From the NCBI GenBank assembly GCA_035539135.1, contig DATLJD010000001.1, positions 1 to 51,854 on the forward strand: a DNA stretch of 51,854 bases, in the 5' to 3' direction. The notes beneath the pieces were generated by a model. That model was not told the origin of the DNA. It did no database searches and worked only from the letters and a program-made list of their open reading frames with translations. This document shows positions 1-7,461 of this stretch, one piece after another. This DNA is from JABFWF01 sp035539135. Its GTDB lineage: Bacteria > Pseudomonadota > Gammaproteobacteria > Xanthomonadales > Xanthomonadaceae. The number at the start of each line of letters is the position of its first letter. Position 1 is the stretch's first letter. The position numbers and the translations under genes are program-made.

Positions 1-166
1 AAGACCGAGGCAGGCGTGAGCCGCGCGCGCAGCGGGCGGCGTGGCAGAGGCGGGCAGTTGAGCTCGCTGGAGCGAGGGAGGCCGGGCGGAGCCGTGCGCA
101 GCGCGGACGGCGGAGCGAGATGGCGTGCTCTTGCTGCACAAGGCACTAGAGCAGCCCTTGTTCTGG
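1..166 (-). other. partial integron cassette, ORF-poor, paralogue of 1498-1664
   Basis: This is the attI-proximal end of a cassette whose own attC lies outside the window to the left. It is nearly identical, with about a dozen substitutions and no indels, to 1498-1664, so the same cassette type occurs at least twice in the array. A leftward frame starting with GTG at 139 runs off the window edge and matches the possible product of the second copy. No ribosome-binding site is visible. Because no indel separates the copies, frames on both strands are conserved, so coding status cannot be decided from two copies. Confidence 0.6.
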
Positions 167-226
167 GCCTAACACCAGAATTAAGCCGACCCGCGAAGCG
201 GGTTCGGCTTGAATGACTTGTTAGCC
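167..226 (-). repeat. attC recombination site A
   Basis: The site runs from GCCTAAC (167-173) to GTTAGCC (220-226). Its centre is a strong dyad, AAGCCGACCCGCGAAGCGGG followed by TTCGGCTT. The layout matches four other sites in the window and is the short Xanthomonas-type attC. The outer box is GTTAGCC rather than GTTAGGC. Confidence 0.9.
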
Positions 227-630
227 CCTAGCCGGTTTTTGGCGATTGTTGACCAAAATTCCCCGGTTCTACGATCAGCGGCGGTAGTAACAAGCGTGAG
301 AGGGCAGAGCGTATTGTTGCCTAGTGTGGGAAGGCCGAAGTAAGCGTTTTTTGGATCAGTGAGACAAATGCCCCATTTGGAATTGATAAGCGTCCTAATG
401 GTCTCGCCGACGTAGCGCGTATAGCCATCCAATACAAGCTTTGCATCGGGCTTAAGCGCATCGGCCACCGTTGGGAAAACGGATAGGTAATGTTGCTCAA
501 GTAGATCAAGAGACTCAACGGACTGGTCGAGGCGAGATGCGAGCCCAATGGGCAAAGACGCCTTGAAACTGTCAAGTGCGTCGTCCATATGGGCAAGCCA
601 TGCTTCAAACAACTCTCTCTGATCGCTCAT
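181..630 (-). CDS. integron cassette protein of unknown function (149-150 aa)
   Basis: This is a leftward cassette gene between attC B and attC A, oriented like the other cassettes, away from intI. Tandem ATGs at 633 and 630 are both possible starts, and neither has a clear Shine-Dalgarno. The product is soluble, acidic in its N-terminal half, and has no signal peptide. A central YVGETIRTLINSKW segment and a CPLTLVTTAADRRTG segment look like a folded alpha/beta domain, but I cannot assign a family. The last residues (about NKSFKPNPLRGSA) are encoded by the attC stem, and the TAA stop (181-183) lies inside attC A. The body is less GC-rich than the chromosome, fitting a transferred cassette. 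Confidence 0.75.
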   Translation of the reverse strand: MSDQRELFEAWLAHMDDALDSFKASLPIGLASRLDQSVESLDLLEQHYLSVFPTVADALKPDAKLVLDGYTRYVGETIRTLINSKWGICLTDPKNAYFGLPTLGNNTLCPLTLVTTAADRRTGEFWSTIAKNRLGANKSFKPNPLRGSA

Positions 631-635
631 CATGG

Positions 636-696
636 GGCTAACACCGTGAATTAAGCCGAGCCGCGAAGCGGCTTCGGCTTGAATGAATTGTTAGGC
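636..696 (-). repeat. attC recombination site B
   Basis: Outer boxes are GGCTAAC (636-642) and GTTAGGC (690-696), flanking the dyad AAGCCGAGCCGCGAAGCGGC / TTCGGCTT. Same consensus as the other attC sites. Confidence 0.92.
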
Positions 697-894
697 GACG
701 GCTGCAGCGAGGACGCCCGGCCTGCCGCCCTTGAACGGACGCTAGTGTGCCAGCCGCAGGGGAAGGCCTGCCCGCTGCGATGCACAAGAGCCAACACAGC
801 ACTGCGCTTGAGCTGCTCTGACAAGGCGAAGCATGTGCTTTGGCGCTTGCTACAACCGCAAGGCTCTTGGTCTAGATCCAGCCATGCAGTTGTC
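697..894 (-). other. short ORF-less integron cassette
   Basis: About 200 bp lie between attC B and attC C. No leftward reading frame of useful length is present. A 73-codon frame on the opposite strand (679-900) begins and ends inside the flanking attC sites and is probably fortuitous. Small non-coding cassettes are known from chromosomal integrons and can carry promoters or small RNAs; no such signal is certain here. Confidence 0.6.
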
Positions 895-954
895 GCCTAA
901 CACCAGAATTAAGCCGAGCCGCGAAGCGGCTTCGGCTTGAATGAATTGTTAGGC
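895..954 (-). repeat. attC recombination site C
   Basis: GCCTAAC at 895-901 and GTTAGGC at 948-954 flank the AAGCCGAGCCGCGAAGCGGC dyad. It closes the cassette carrying the membrane protein gene at 971-1309. Confidence 0.93.
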
Positions 955-970
955 CTACGTGCCGGGTGGC

Positions 971-1309
971 TTACGAGAGCCACTCTGAGGCGAGACCGGA
1001 GAACAGCAAAGCCATAAACGAGAACATTGCAACATGCAGCAGCCGGTTCGCCGAAGACGAAATCCGAACTGTTTCCGGCGAGAGCGGGGAACCCCGGAAT
1101 GCGCCGCCCTTTACGCCGCGAAGAACTTGATACGCCGCCTGAAATCTTGACATAGGCAGGAGTTTCTCTGAGCACACAAGCGCAAGTGCATCTGGGTGAT
1201 GCGCCTCCAAGCTGCGGTGGAGATCAAACAGGAGGGAGTAGTACATGATCGCGGCCCCAAACGTCAGCGGCAGCGATAGGAGAAAGATGATCTGGAGTAC
1301 AAGCGACAT
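971..1309 (-). CDS. integron cassette membrane protein (112 aa), unknown function
   Basis: Leftward cassette gene with ATG at 1309 and TAA at 971-973, just before attC C. The product has two predicted membrane helices, residues about 3-28 (rich in I, L, F and Y) and about 90-111, joined by a charged loop of some 60 residues (contains LHRSLEAHHPD and PLSPETVRISS). This hairpin topology would place both termini on the same side. Unlike its neighbours the frame stops before the attC, so it carries no attC-encoded tail. No family was recognised. Confidence 0.72.
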   Translation of the reverse strand: MSLVLQIIFLLSLPLTFGAAIMYYSLLFDLHRSLEAHHPDALALVCSEKLLPMSRFQAAYQVLRGVKGGAFRGSPLSPETVRISSSANRLLHVAMFSFMALLFSGLASEWLS

Positions 1310-1319
1310 TGATTAGTAG

Positions 1320-1379
1320 GCCTAACACGTGAATTAAGCCGAGCCGCGAAGCGGCTTCGGCTTGAATGAATTGTTAGGG
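1320..1379 (-). repeat. attC recombination site D
   Basis: GCCTAAC at 1320-1326 and GTTAGGG at 1373-1379 flank the conserved dyad with loop GCGAAGC. It closes the cassette at 1380-1664. Confidence 0.92.
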
Positions 1380-1664
1380 CCAGCATGTGCTCTTGGCTGT
1401 AAGGCTGCAACCAGGTGACTGCTGGTAGCGCCTGCCGAAAGGAAAAAAGCAGGCAGGGCGTGTCAGCCCGAGAACTGCCTGCGACGGCCTTACCAAGAAG
1501 GGCCGAGGTAGGAGTGAGCCGCGCGCGCAGCGGGCGGCGCGGCAGAGGCTGGCAGTTGAGTTGGCTGGGGCGAGGGAGACGGGGCGGAGCCGTGCGCAGC
1601 GCGGACGGCGGAGCTCGATGGCGTGCTCTTGCTGCACAAAGGACTAGAGCAGCGCTTGTTCTGG
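1380..1664 (-). other. integron cassette, ORF-poor; possible 87-aa leftward frame
   Basis: The cassette lies between attC E and attC D. Its first 167 bp (1498-1664) duplicate 1-166. The only frame in the cassette direction starts with GTG at 1637 and ends at 1374 inside attC D. It is arginine- and alanine-rich, has no ribosome-binding site and resembles nothing known, so I do not call it a CDS. An overlapping rightward frame is also free of stops in both copies. A non-coding or regulatory role is equally possible. Confidence 0.5.
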
Positions 1665-1724
1665 GCCTAACACCTGAGTTAAGCCGCGCCGCGAAGCGGC
1701 GTCGGCTTGGACGAATTGTTAGGC
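1665..1724 (-). repeat. attC recombination site E
   Basis: GCCTAAC at 1665-1671 and GTTAGGC at 1718-1724 flank a slightly diverged dyad (AAGCCGCGCCGCGAAGCGGC / GTCGGCTT). It belongs to the cassette nearest attI. Confidence 0.92.
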
Positions 1725-2041
1725 GGCACCACTATGAGTATGTTCGCCCAAAGCGAGAACGGTTGCTTGAACTCTTGCCAAGTGATCTGCGCACTTTCCG
1801 CGAGCGCTTGCAGCGCCGGACGGGTCGACTGATCCAAGGCGACCAGAACTTTAGTGCCGGGAAACTCGGCTACCGTCCGTTGCAGCAAGTAGAGCATTGC
1901 ATCTGGGCGGTCCGCGCCACGGGTTACTCGGGAAATTTCGAACATTGGCACGGCAGCGTTGTAGGAACCCTCGGCCGCCACCACGCCGGCAGAAAACCAC
2001 CATTCGTCGCCACGGTGCGTGTTCCATCTGTCGACTGCCAT
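1679..2041 (-). CDS. integron cassette protein of unknown function (120 aa), first in the array
   Basis: ATG at 2041 lies 15 bp from the attI-like junction, so this is the most recently inserted and best-placed cassette for expression. TAA at 1679-1681 lies in attC E, and the last residues (about NSSKPTPLRGAA) come from the attC stem. The N-terminal half has MAVDRWNTHRGDEWW and a segment with ISRVTRGADRPDAMLYLL. The C-terminal half alternates helix and strand (KVLVALDQSTRP, NILIVVPP), suggesting a small alpha/beta protein. There is no signal peptide or membrane helix, and no family recognised. Confidence 0.72.
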   Translation of the reverse strand: MAVDRWNTHRGDEWWFSAGVVAAEGSYNAAVPMFEISRVTRGADRPDAMLYLLQRTVAEFPGTKVLVALDQSTRPALQALAESAQITWQEFKQPFSLWANILIVVPPNNSSKPTPLRGAA

Positions 2042-2055
2042 GTTCTCCCCGCGCC

Positions 2056-2062
2056 GCCTAAC
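2056..2062 (-). other. attI-like recombination point of the integron
   Basis: GCCTAAC here is the reverse complement of GTTAGGC. It sits between the first cassette and the divergent integrase gene, where attI is expected. A small hairpin (ATCCC/GGGAT, 2072-2087) follows on the integrase side. The extent of the full attI site cannot be read from sequence alone. Confidence 0.7.
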
Positions 2063-2223
2063 ACCCTATCGATCCCAAAAACGGGATGTAAGGGGGAGTA
2101 TGCGCCGGGCCCGGGCGTCCGCCAATGGGGAGATTCCTACCCGAAATCAACGGCCTGTCTGATGGTCACTGGGTGGCTCGGGTTCCACCCTGTCTGCGTT
2201 ATCCGACGAAAGTGGGGTGTAAC

Positions 2224-3405
2224 GTGGCCGAGCGCAAAGCGTGGCGCGGCAGGCAAGGGGATTCGCACAATCCGCAGACCATCCCGCAGCTGATCGAACG
2301 GATCCGTGCGCGCTGCCGGGTGCGGCACTACAGTATCCGCACGGAGCAGGCCTACGTGGCCTGGGCGTGGCGCTTCGTGCGGGCGAACGGGGGGTGGCAC
2401 CCGCGCCGGCTGGGCAAGCCGGAGGTCGAGGCCTTCCTGACGCGGCTGGCGACCGAGGGCCGGGTCGCGGCGTCCACCCAGAACCAGGCGCTGGCGGCGC
2501 TGCTCTTCCTGTATCGGGAGGTCCTCGGTACCGAGCTGCCGTGGATGGACGACGTGGTGCGGGCGAAGGCGCCGCGGCGGGTGCCGGTGGTGCTCTCGCG
2601 CGAGGAGGTGGATCGGCTGCTGGCGATGCTGGACGGGCAGGCCTGGCTGCAGGCGGCGCTGTTGTACGGGGCCGGCTTGCGGCTGATGGAGTGCCTGCGC
2701 TTGCGGGTCAAAGACGTGGACTTCGAGCGGCAGGAGATCGTGGTCCGCGCGGGCAAGGGCAACAAGGACCGGCGGGTGCCGTTGCCGCAACGCCTGCGCG
2801 AGCCCTTGCAGCAGGCGATCGCGCGGGTGCGCCTGCTGCACGCGCAGGATCGGGCGGCGGGACTGGCCGGGGTGTGGCTGCCGCACGCGCTGGCGCGCAA
2901 GTTCCCCAACGCGGACCAGGAACTGGGTTGGCAGTACGTATTCCCGGCGGCATCGCCCGCGCGCGATCCGCGCAGCGGACTGTTGCGCCGGCACCACGTG
3001 GACGAGGCGACGCTGCAGCGGGCGGTGCGCGCGGCGCGCCTGCGCGCCGGCATCGTCAAGCCGGCGACCTGCCACACGCTGCGCCATTCCTTCGCGACCC
3101 ATCTGCTGGAGGCTGGGCACGACATCCGCACGGTGCAGGAGTTGCTGGGGCACAAGGACCTCGGCACCACGCAGATCTACACGCACGTGCTCGGGCGCGG
3201 GGCGGGCGGGGTGCTCAGCCCGCTCGACCGTTGCAGCGAGGAGGTGGTGGCCTACGGCGAGGGCGGGGTGACGCCCGGCATGGAGGCATGGCAGGCGGCG
3301 CCGGCGTCAACCGCATTCGCGCCCAGTGGCCGGACCGCGGTGCGCGCCTGGCTGCGCCGGCTGGGCGCCGTCGCCGCCTTGGTGTGGGCGACGGTGTTCC
3401 GCTAG
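2224..3405 (+). CDS. intI: integron integrase IntI (tyrosine recombinase)
   Basis: Catalyses attI x attC cassette insertion and attC x attC excision. Numbered from the GTG at 2224, the catalytic residues are visible: R153 (GAGLRLMECLRL), K near GKGNKDRR, H284 and R287 (CHTLRHSFATH), H310 (LLGHKDL) and Y319 (QIYTHV). The IntI-specific patch that folds attC hairpins is present (ALARKFPNADQELGWQYVFP, then RDPRSG and RRHHVDEATLQRAV), which separates it from XerC/D. An upstream ATG at 2125 would add 33 residues, but homology starts near residue 10 of the GTG form. At 393 aa it is longer than the usual 320-340: about 58 residues follow SPLD, ending in a hydrophobic LGAVAALVWATVF. It is divergent from the cassettes, as in typical integrons. 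Confidence 0.93.
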   Translation: MAERKAWRGRQGDSHNPQTIPQLIERIRARCRVRHYSIRTEQAYVAWAWRFVRANGGWHPRRLGKPEVEAFLTRLATEGRVAASTQNQALAALLFLYREVLGTELPWMDDVVRAKAPRRVPVVLSREEVDRLLAMLDGQAWLQAALLYGAGLRLMECLRLRVKDVDFERQEIVVRAGKGNKDRRVPLPQRLREPLQQAIARVRLLHAQDRAAGLAGVWLPHALARKFPNADQELGWQYVFPAASPARDPRSGLLRRHHVDEATLQRAVRAARLRAGIVKPATCHTLRHSFATHLLEAGHDIRTVQELLGHKDLGTTQIYTHVLGRGAGGVLSPLDRCSEEVVAYGEGGVTPGMEAWQAAPASTAFAPSGRTAVRAWLRRLGAVAALVWATVFR

Positions 3406-3474
3406 GTCACAGACGTTGCGGGTCGCGGCAGACGCCCGCTTCCCGTCTCCCGTCTCCCTTCTCCCGTCGCTCCC

Positions 3475-6400
3475 TCACGCCGCCGGCCGCAACGCCGCCA
3501 GTAACCCGCGCGCCGCCTGCACGCGGGTGGCCGCGTCCGGCAGGTCCAGCTTCACCTTCAGCTTGTCCGGGCCGTCCATGCGGTAGCGCTGCGGCTGCTT
3601 CTGGATCAGCTGGATCACCGCCAACGGGTCCACCTTCGGCTTCTCGATGAATTGCACGCGCCCGCCTTCCGGGCCGAGGTCGAGCTTGCGGATGCCGAGC
3701 GCGGTGGCGTCGAGCTTCAGTTCGGCGGTGGCGAACAGGTGTTTCGCGGGATCCGGCAGCAGGCCGAAGCGGTCGATCATCTCCACCTGCAGTTCGCGCA
3801 GGTCCTCGGCGTTGCGCGCGCCGGAGATGCGCTTGTACAGGGTCAGGCGGGTGTGGACGTCGGGCAGGTAGTCGTCGGGGATCAGCGCCGGGACGTGCAG
3901 TTCCACTTCGGCGCCGCGCGCCTCGACCAGGTCCACGTCCGGCAGGCGGCCGGCGCGGATCGAGTGCACGGCGCGCTCCAGCAGTTCGGTGTACAGGCTG
4001 AAGCCCACTTCCGCCATCTGCCCGCTCTGGTCCTCGCCCAGCAGCTCGCCGGCGCCGCGGATCTCGAGGTCGTGGGTCGCCAGGGTGAAGCCGGCGCCGA
4101 GCTCGTCCATCGCCTCGATCGCGTCCAGCCGCTTCTTCGCGTCGGCGGTGATCGACCTGCGGTCGGGCACCACCAGGTAGGCGTAGGCGCGGTGATGCGA
4201 GCGGCCGACGCGGCCGCGCAACTGGTGCAGCTGGGCGAGGCCGAAACGATCGGCGCGGTGGATGATGATGGTGTTGGCGTTCGGGATGTCGATGCCGGAC
4301 TCGATGATCGTCGTGGACAGCAGCACGTTGAAGCGCATCTTCTGGAAGTCGAGCATCACCCGCTCCAGTTCGCGCTCGGGCATCTGCCCGTGGGCGACGC
4401 CGATGCGCGCTTCCGGCACCAGTTCCTGCAGCTGGCGCTGCATGCGGCCGATCGATTCGACGTCGTTGTGCAGGAAGTAGACCTGGCCGCCGCGCGCGAG
4501 CTCGCGCTGGAAGGCCTCGCGCAGCTGGGCGTCGTCCCAGGGCACGACGAAGGTCTGCACGGCGAGGCGGTTGGCCGGCGCGGTGGCGATGATGCTGAGG
4601 TCGCGCAGGCCGGCCATCGCCATGTTGAGGGTGCGCGGGATCGGGGTCGCGGTCAGGGTGAGCAGGTGCACGTTGGCGCGCAGCGCCTTCAGCGCTTCCT
4701 TCTGGCGCACGCCGAAGCGCTGTTCCTCGTCCACGATCACGAGGCCGAGGTCCTTGAAGCGCACGTCCTTCTGCAGCAGGCGGTGGGTGCCGACGATGAC
4801 GTCGATCTGGCCGGCCGCGACCTTCTCCAGTTCCGCCTTGATCTCCTTGGTGCTCTTGAAGCGCGACAGCACTTCGACCCGGATCGGCCAGTCGGCGAAG
4901 CGGTCGCGGAAGTTGCGGTAGTGCTGTTCGGCCAGCAGCGTGGTCGGCACCAGCACCGCCACCTGTTTGCCGGCGATCGCCGTGGCGAAGGCTGCGCGCA
5001 CCGCGACCTCGGTCTTGCCGAAGCCGACGTCGCCGCACACCACGCGGTCCATCGGCTGCGACGACTGCAGGTCGCGCAGCACCGCCTCGATCGCGGCGTG
5101 CTGGTCGGGCGTTTCCTCGAAGGGAAAGCCGGCGGCGAAAGGTTCGTACAGCGCGCGGTCGACATCGATCGCGAGGCCCGCGCGCGCCTGCCGCTTGGCC
5201 TGGATCTCCAGCAGCTCGGCGGCGACGTCGCGCACCTTCTCGGCGGCCTTGCGCTTGGCCTTGGCCCACTGCTCGCCGCCCAGCGAGTGCAGCGGCGCGG
5301 TCTCGTCGGACGCGCCGGCGTAGCGGTTGATCAGGTGCAGCTGCGCGACCGGCACGTACAGGCGGTCGCCCTTGGCGTATTCGATGTCGAGGAACTCGCC
5401 CGGGGTGCCGCCGACGTCCAGCGTGACCAGCCCGCGATAGCGGCCGACGCCGTGGTCCTCGTGCACGATCGGCGCGCCTTCGCTGAGTTCGCCGAGGTCG
5501 CGGATGATCGCTTCCGGGTCGCGCCCGACGCGCTTGCGCCGGCGCGGCTGCGCGGCGCGCTCGGGGAACAGCTGGCGCTCGGTGAGTACCGCGAGCGCGG
5601 GCGTGGTGAGCGCGAAGCCGTCCTCCAGCGGCGCCACCGCGAGCGCGAACTTCGGCAGTCCGGCGCTCCCTTCTCCCGCTCGCGGGAGAAGGGAGCCCGC
5701 AGGGCCGGATGAGGGCGAGCGCGATTCGCTTCCGCCGGGGCCTTCGCCCGCCGGCGGCAGGAACGCCGCCCAGTCCGGCAGTACCTCCGGCTGCAGCGCC
5801 GCCGCGTGCAGGATCTCCAGCAGCGCCTCGCGCCGGCCCGCGCTGTCGGCCGCGATCAGCACGCGCCCGGGATAACTGCCGAGGAAGGACTTCAGCGCAT
5901 CGGCCGGCACCTGCTCGCGCACGGTCAGCGGCAGCACCGGCGCCGGCTGGTCGCCGAGGTCGGCGGCGCGCTCGCGCTGCGCATGCTGCGGCCCGCAGAC
6001 TTCCACGCGCGCGCCCTGGTTGAGGCGCTCGCGCAGCTGCTCGGGCGACAGGTACAGCTCGTCGGGCGGCAGCAGCGGGCGCTCGACGTCGTGGCGGCGC
6101 TGTTCGTAGCGCTCGCGCGTGTTCGCCCAGAACTGCTCGGCCGCTTCCAGCGCGCCCTCGCACAGCACCGGCAGGGTGCCGGCGCCGAGGTAGTCGAACA
6201 GGGTCGAGGTCTGCCTGAAGAACAGCGGCAGGTAGTACTCGATGCCGGCCGGGGCGGCGCCCGCCTTCAGGTCCTGGTACAGCGCGCTGCGGCGGGTGTC
6301 GATGTCGAAGCGTTCGCGCAGCGCGTCCAGCGCGCGTTGCAGCGCGGCCTCGTCGAGCGGCAGTTCGCGGCCCGGCAGCAGGTGCACGCGCTCGATCTTC

Positions 6401-7068
6401 TCCAGCGAGCGCTGCGACTCCGGGTCGAACACGCGGATGGTGTCGATCTCCTCGTCCAGCAGCTCCACCCGGAACGGCTCCTCGGCGCCCATCGGGTACA
6501 CGTCGAGCAGGCCGCCGCGCACGGCGAAGTCGCCGGGGTCGAGCACCTGCGGCACGTTGCGGTAGCCGGCCGCTTCCAGGCGGCGCTTTTCGTGGTCGAG
6601 GTCCAGCCGCGCGCCGACCGCGAGGTCGAAACTGCCACCGGCGATGTGCTGCACCGGCGCGAGGCGCTGCAGCAGCGTCTGCACCGGGACGACGACGATG
6701 CCGCGCTCCAGCGTGGGCATCCGGTGCAGCGCGGCGAGGCGCTGGCTGACGATGTCCGGGTGTGGGCTGAACTGGTCGTAGGGCAGGGTTTCCCAGTCGG
6801 GGAAATGCAGGATGGGCGGCCACGGGCGGCGTTGCAGCATGGCGCCGTCGGCGGTGGGCACGTCGCGCGCGAGCAGGGTGCGCAGGTCGCTTTCCAGCTG
6901 CTGCGCGCCGTGGTTGTCGCGGGCGACGACCAGCAGCGGGCCGGCGTGCGCGGCGGCCGCGCTGCCGATGTGCAGCGCCAGCGCGGAGGGCGAGGCCGGC
7001 GCGCGCCACCAGGCGCGCTGCTGGCCGGCCTGGGGCAGGGGCGGGACGGGGAGGACGGGATCGGGCAT
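3475..7068 (-). CDS. mfd: transcription-repair coupling factor Mfd
   Basis: A 1197-aa DNA translocase that removes stalled RNA polymerase and recruits UvrAB. Visible parts in order: UvrB-like N-terminal module (residues about 20-400), CarD-like RNA polymerase-interacting domain (about 525-590, with IVHEDHGVGRYRGL), helicase with Walker A GDVGFGKTEVA (near 679), DEEQRFG box (near 779) and LTATPIPRTL, and a C-terminal TRCF domain. The ATG at 7068 gives the family N-terminus; longer in-frame extensions run into repeats. A TACACT box lies upstream (7134-7139 on the complement). Residues about 440-470 are an in-frame insertion coded by a palindromic repeat (see 5665-5696). The gene ends 70 bp from intI, convergent with it. 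Confidence 0.97.
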   Translation of the reverse strand: MPDPVLPVPPLPQAGQQRAWWRAPASPSALALHIGSAAAAHAGPLLVVARDNHGAQQLESDLRTLLARDVPTADGAMLQRRPWPPILHFPDWETLPYDQFSPHPDIVSQRLAALHRMPTLERGIVVVPVQTLLQRLAPVQHIAGGSFDLAVGARLDLDHEKRRLEAAGYRNVPQVLDPGDFAVRGGLLDVYPMGAEEPFRVELLDEEIDTIRVFDPESQRSLEKIERVHLLPGRELPLDEAALQRALDALRERFDIDTRRSALYQDLKAGAAPAGIEYYLPLFFRQTSTLFDYLGAGTLPVLCEGALEAAEQFWANTRERYEQRRHDVERPLLPPDELYLSPEQLRERLNQGARVEVCGPQHAQRERAADLGDQPAPVLPLTVREQVPADALKSFLGSYPGRVLIAADSAGRREALLEILHAAALQPEVLPDWAAFLPPAGEGPGGSESRSPSSGPAGSLLPRAGEGSAGLPKFALAVAPLEDGFALTTPALAVLTERQLFPERAAQPRRRKRVGRDPEAIIRDLGELSEGAPIVHEDHGVGRYRGLVTLDVGGTPGEFLDIEYAKGDRLYVPVAQLHLINRYAGASDETAPLHSLGGEQWAKAKRKAAEKVRDVAAELLEIQAKRQARAGLAIDVDRALYEPFAAGFPFEETPDQHAAIEAVLRDLQSSQPMDRVVCGDVGFGKTEVAVRAAFATAIAGKQVAVLVPTTLLAEQHYRNFRDRFADWPIRVEVLSRFKSTKEIKAELEKVAAGQIDVIVGTHRLLQKDVRFKDLGLVIVDEEQRFGVRQKEALKALRANVHLLTLTATPIPRTLNMAMAGLRDLSIIATAPANRLAVQTFVVPWDDAQLREAFQRELARGGQVYFLHNDVESIGRMQRQLQELVPEARIGVAHGQMPERELERVMLDFQKMRFNVLLSTTIIESGIDIPNANTIIIHRADRFGLAQLHQLRGRVGRSHHRAYAYLVVPDRRSITADAKKRLDAIEAMDELGAGFTLATHDLEIRGAGELLGEDQSGQMAEVGFSLYTELLERAVHSIRAGRLPDVDLVEARGAEVELHVPALIPDDYLPDVHTRLTLYKRISGARNAEDLRELQVEMIDRFGLLPDPAKHLFATAELKLDATALGIRKLDLGPEGGRVQFIEKPKVDPLAVIQLIQKQPQRYRMDGPDKLKVKLDLPDAATRVQAARGLLAALRPAA
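5665..5696. repeat. palindromic repeat unit inside mfd coding sequence
   Basis: Perfect inverted repeat with 14-bp arms GCTCCCTTCTCCCG and a CTCG loop, belonging to the CTCTCCCGC family found in the intergenic regions. It is followed by a GGGCCGGATGAGGGCGAG tail typical of the unit. It is read through in frame and gives a Gly/Ser/Pro/Ala-rich segment in Mfd. Confidence 0.9.
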
Positions 7069-7461
7069 TGATAGCTGTCGGGGAAAAGACGGGCAGCGCC
7101 GGGACGCATGACGCGCCAGCGCGAAGGGGGCGCAGTGTAGCGGCAGGCGGGTGTAGGGCGGCTGCGATGGGCACGAAGCGCCCTCACCCCGACCCTCTCC
7201 CGCAAGCGGGAAGGGGGAACAGCGGGGGCGCGGCGCGGCGGTGCTGACACCTCTCCTGCGGCGGTGCTGACACCTCTCCTGCGGCGGTGCTGTCACCTCT
7301 CCCGCTTGCGGGAGAGGTCGAGCGCGCAGCGCGAGGGTGAGGGTGCCGCTGTTGGCACAAGACTCACCCTCGCCCCGACCCTCTCCCGCAAGCGGGAGAG
7401 GGGGAAAGGCCGGGCACGCACGCGCTGTGGTGGAATGCCTCCCCGCCCGCGGACCGCCCCG
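7069..7461. repeat. mfd-miaA intergenic region with three palindromic units and a tandem repeat
   Basis: The 393 bp between the divergent genes are mostly repeats. Palindromes of the CTCTCCCGC/GCGGGAGAG family lie at about 7194-7214, 7295-7318 and 7379-7402, with flanking CACCCTCGCCCCGACC and GAGGGTGAGGGTG motifs in both orientations. A 23-bp unit beginning GCGGCGGTGCTG is tandemly repeated three times (7235-7303), and the third copy merges into the middle palindrome. No extra gene is apparent. Promoters for both genes must lie at the edges. Confidence 0.85.
7235..7303. repeat. 23-bp direct repeat, three copies
   Basis: Copies at 7235-7257, 7258-7280 and 7281-7303 share GCGGCGGTGCTG(A/T)CACCTCTCC. 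Copies 1 and 2 are identical; copy 3 differs at two positions and runs into a full palindrome. This looks like slippage or partial copying of one palindromic unit. Confidence 0.9.

Noticed and set aside
909..1175. Leftward 88-codon frame ending in the attC-derived tail
   Set aside because: It overlaps the better-supported membrane-protein cassette gene at 971-1309 in another frame; only its last residues, from attC, look familiar.
3407..7174. Very long leftward open frame of 1255 codons overlapping mfd
   Set aside because: It is a GC-rich shadow in another frame; it is dominated by Arg, Ala and Pro and shows no family features, while mfd is fully recognisable.
7235..7303. CRISPR array
   Set aside because: The three 23-bp copies are directly adjacent without spacers, and no cas gene is present.
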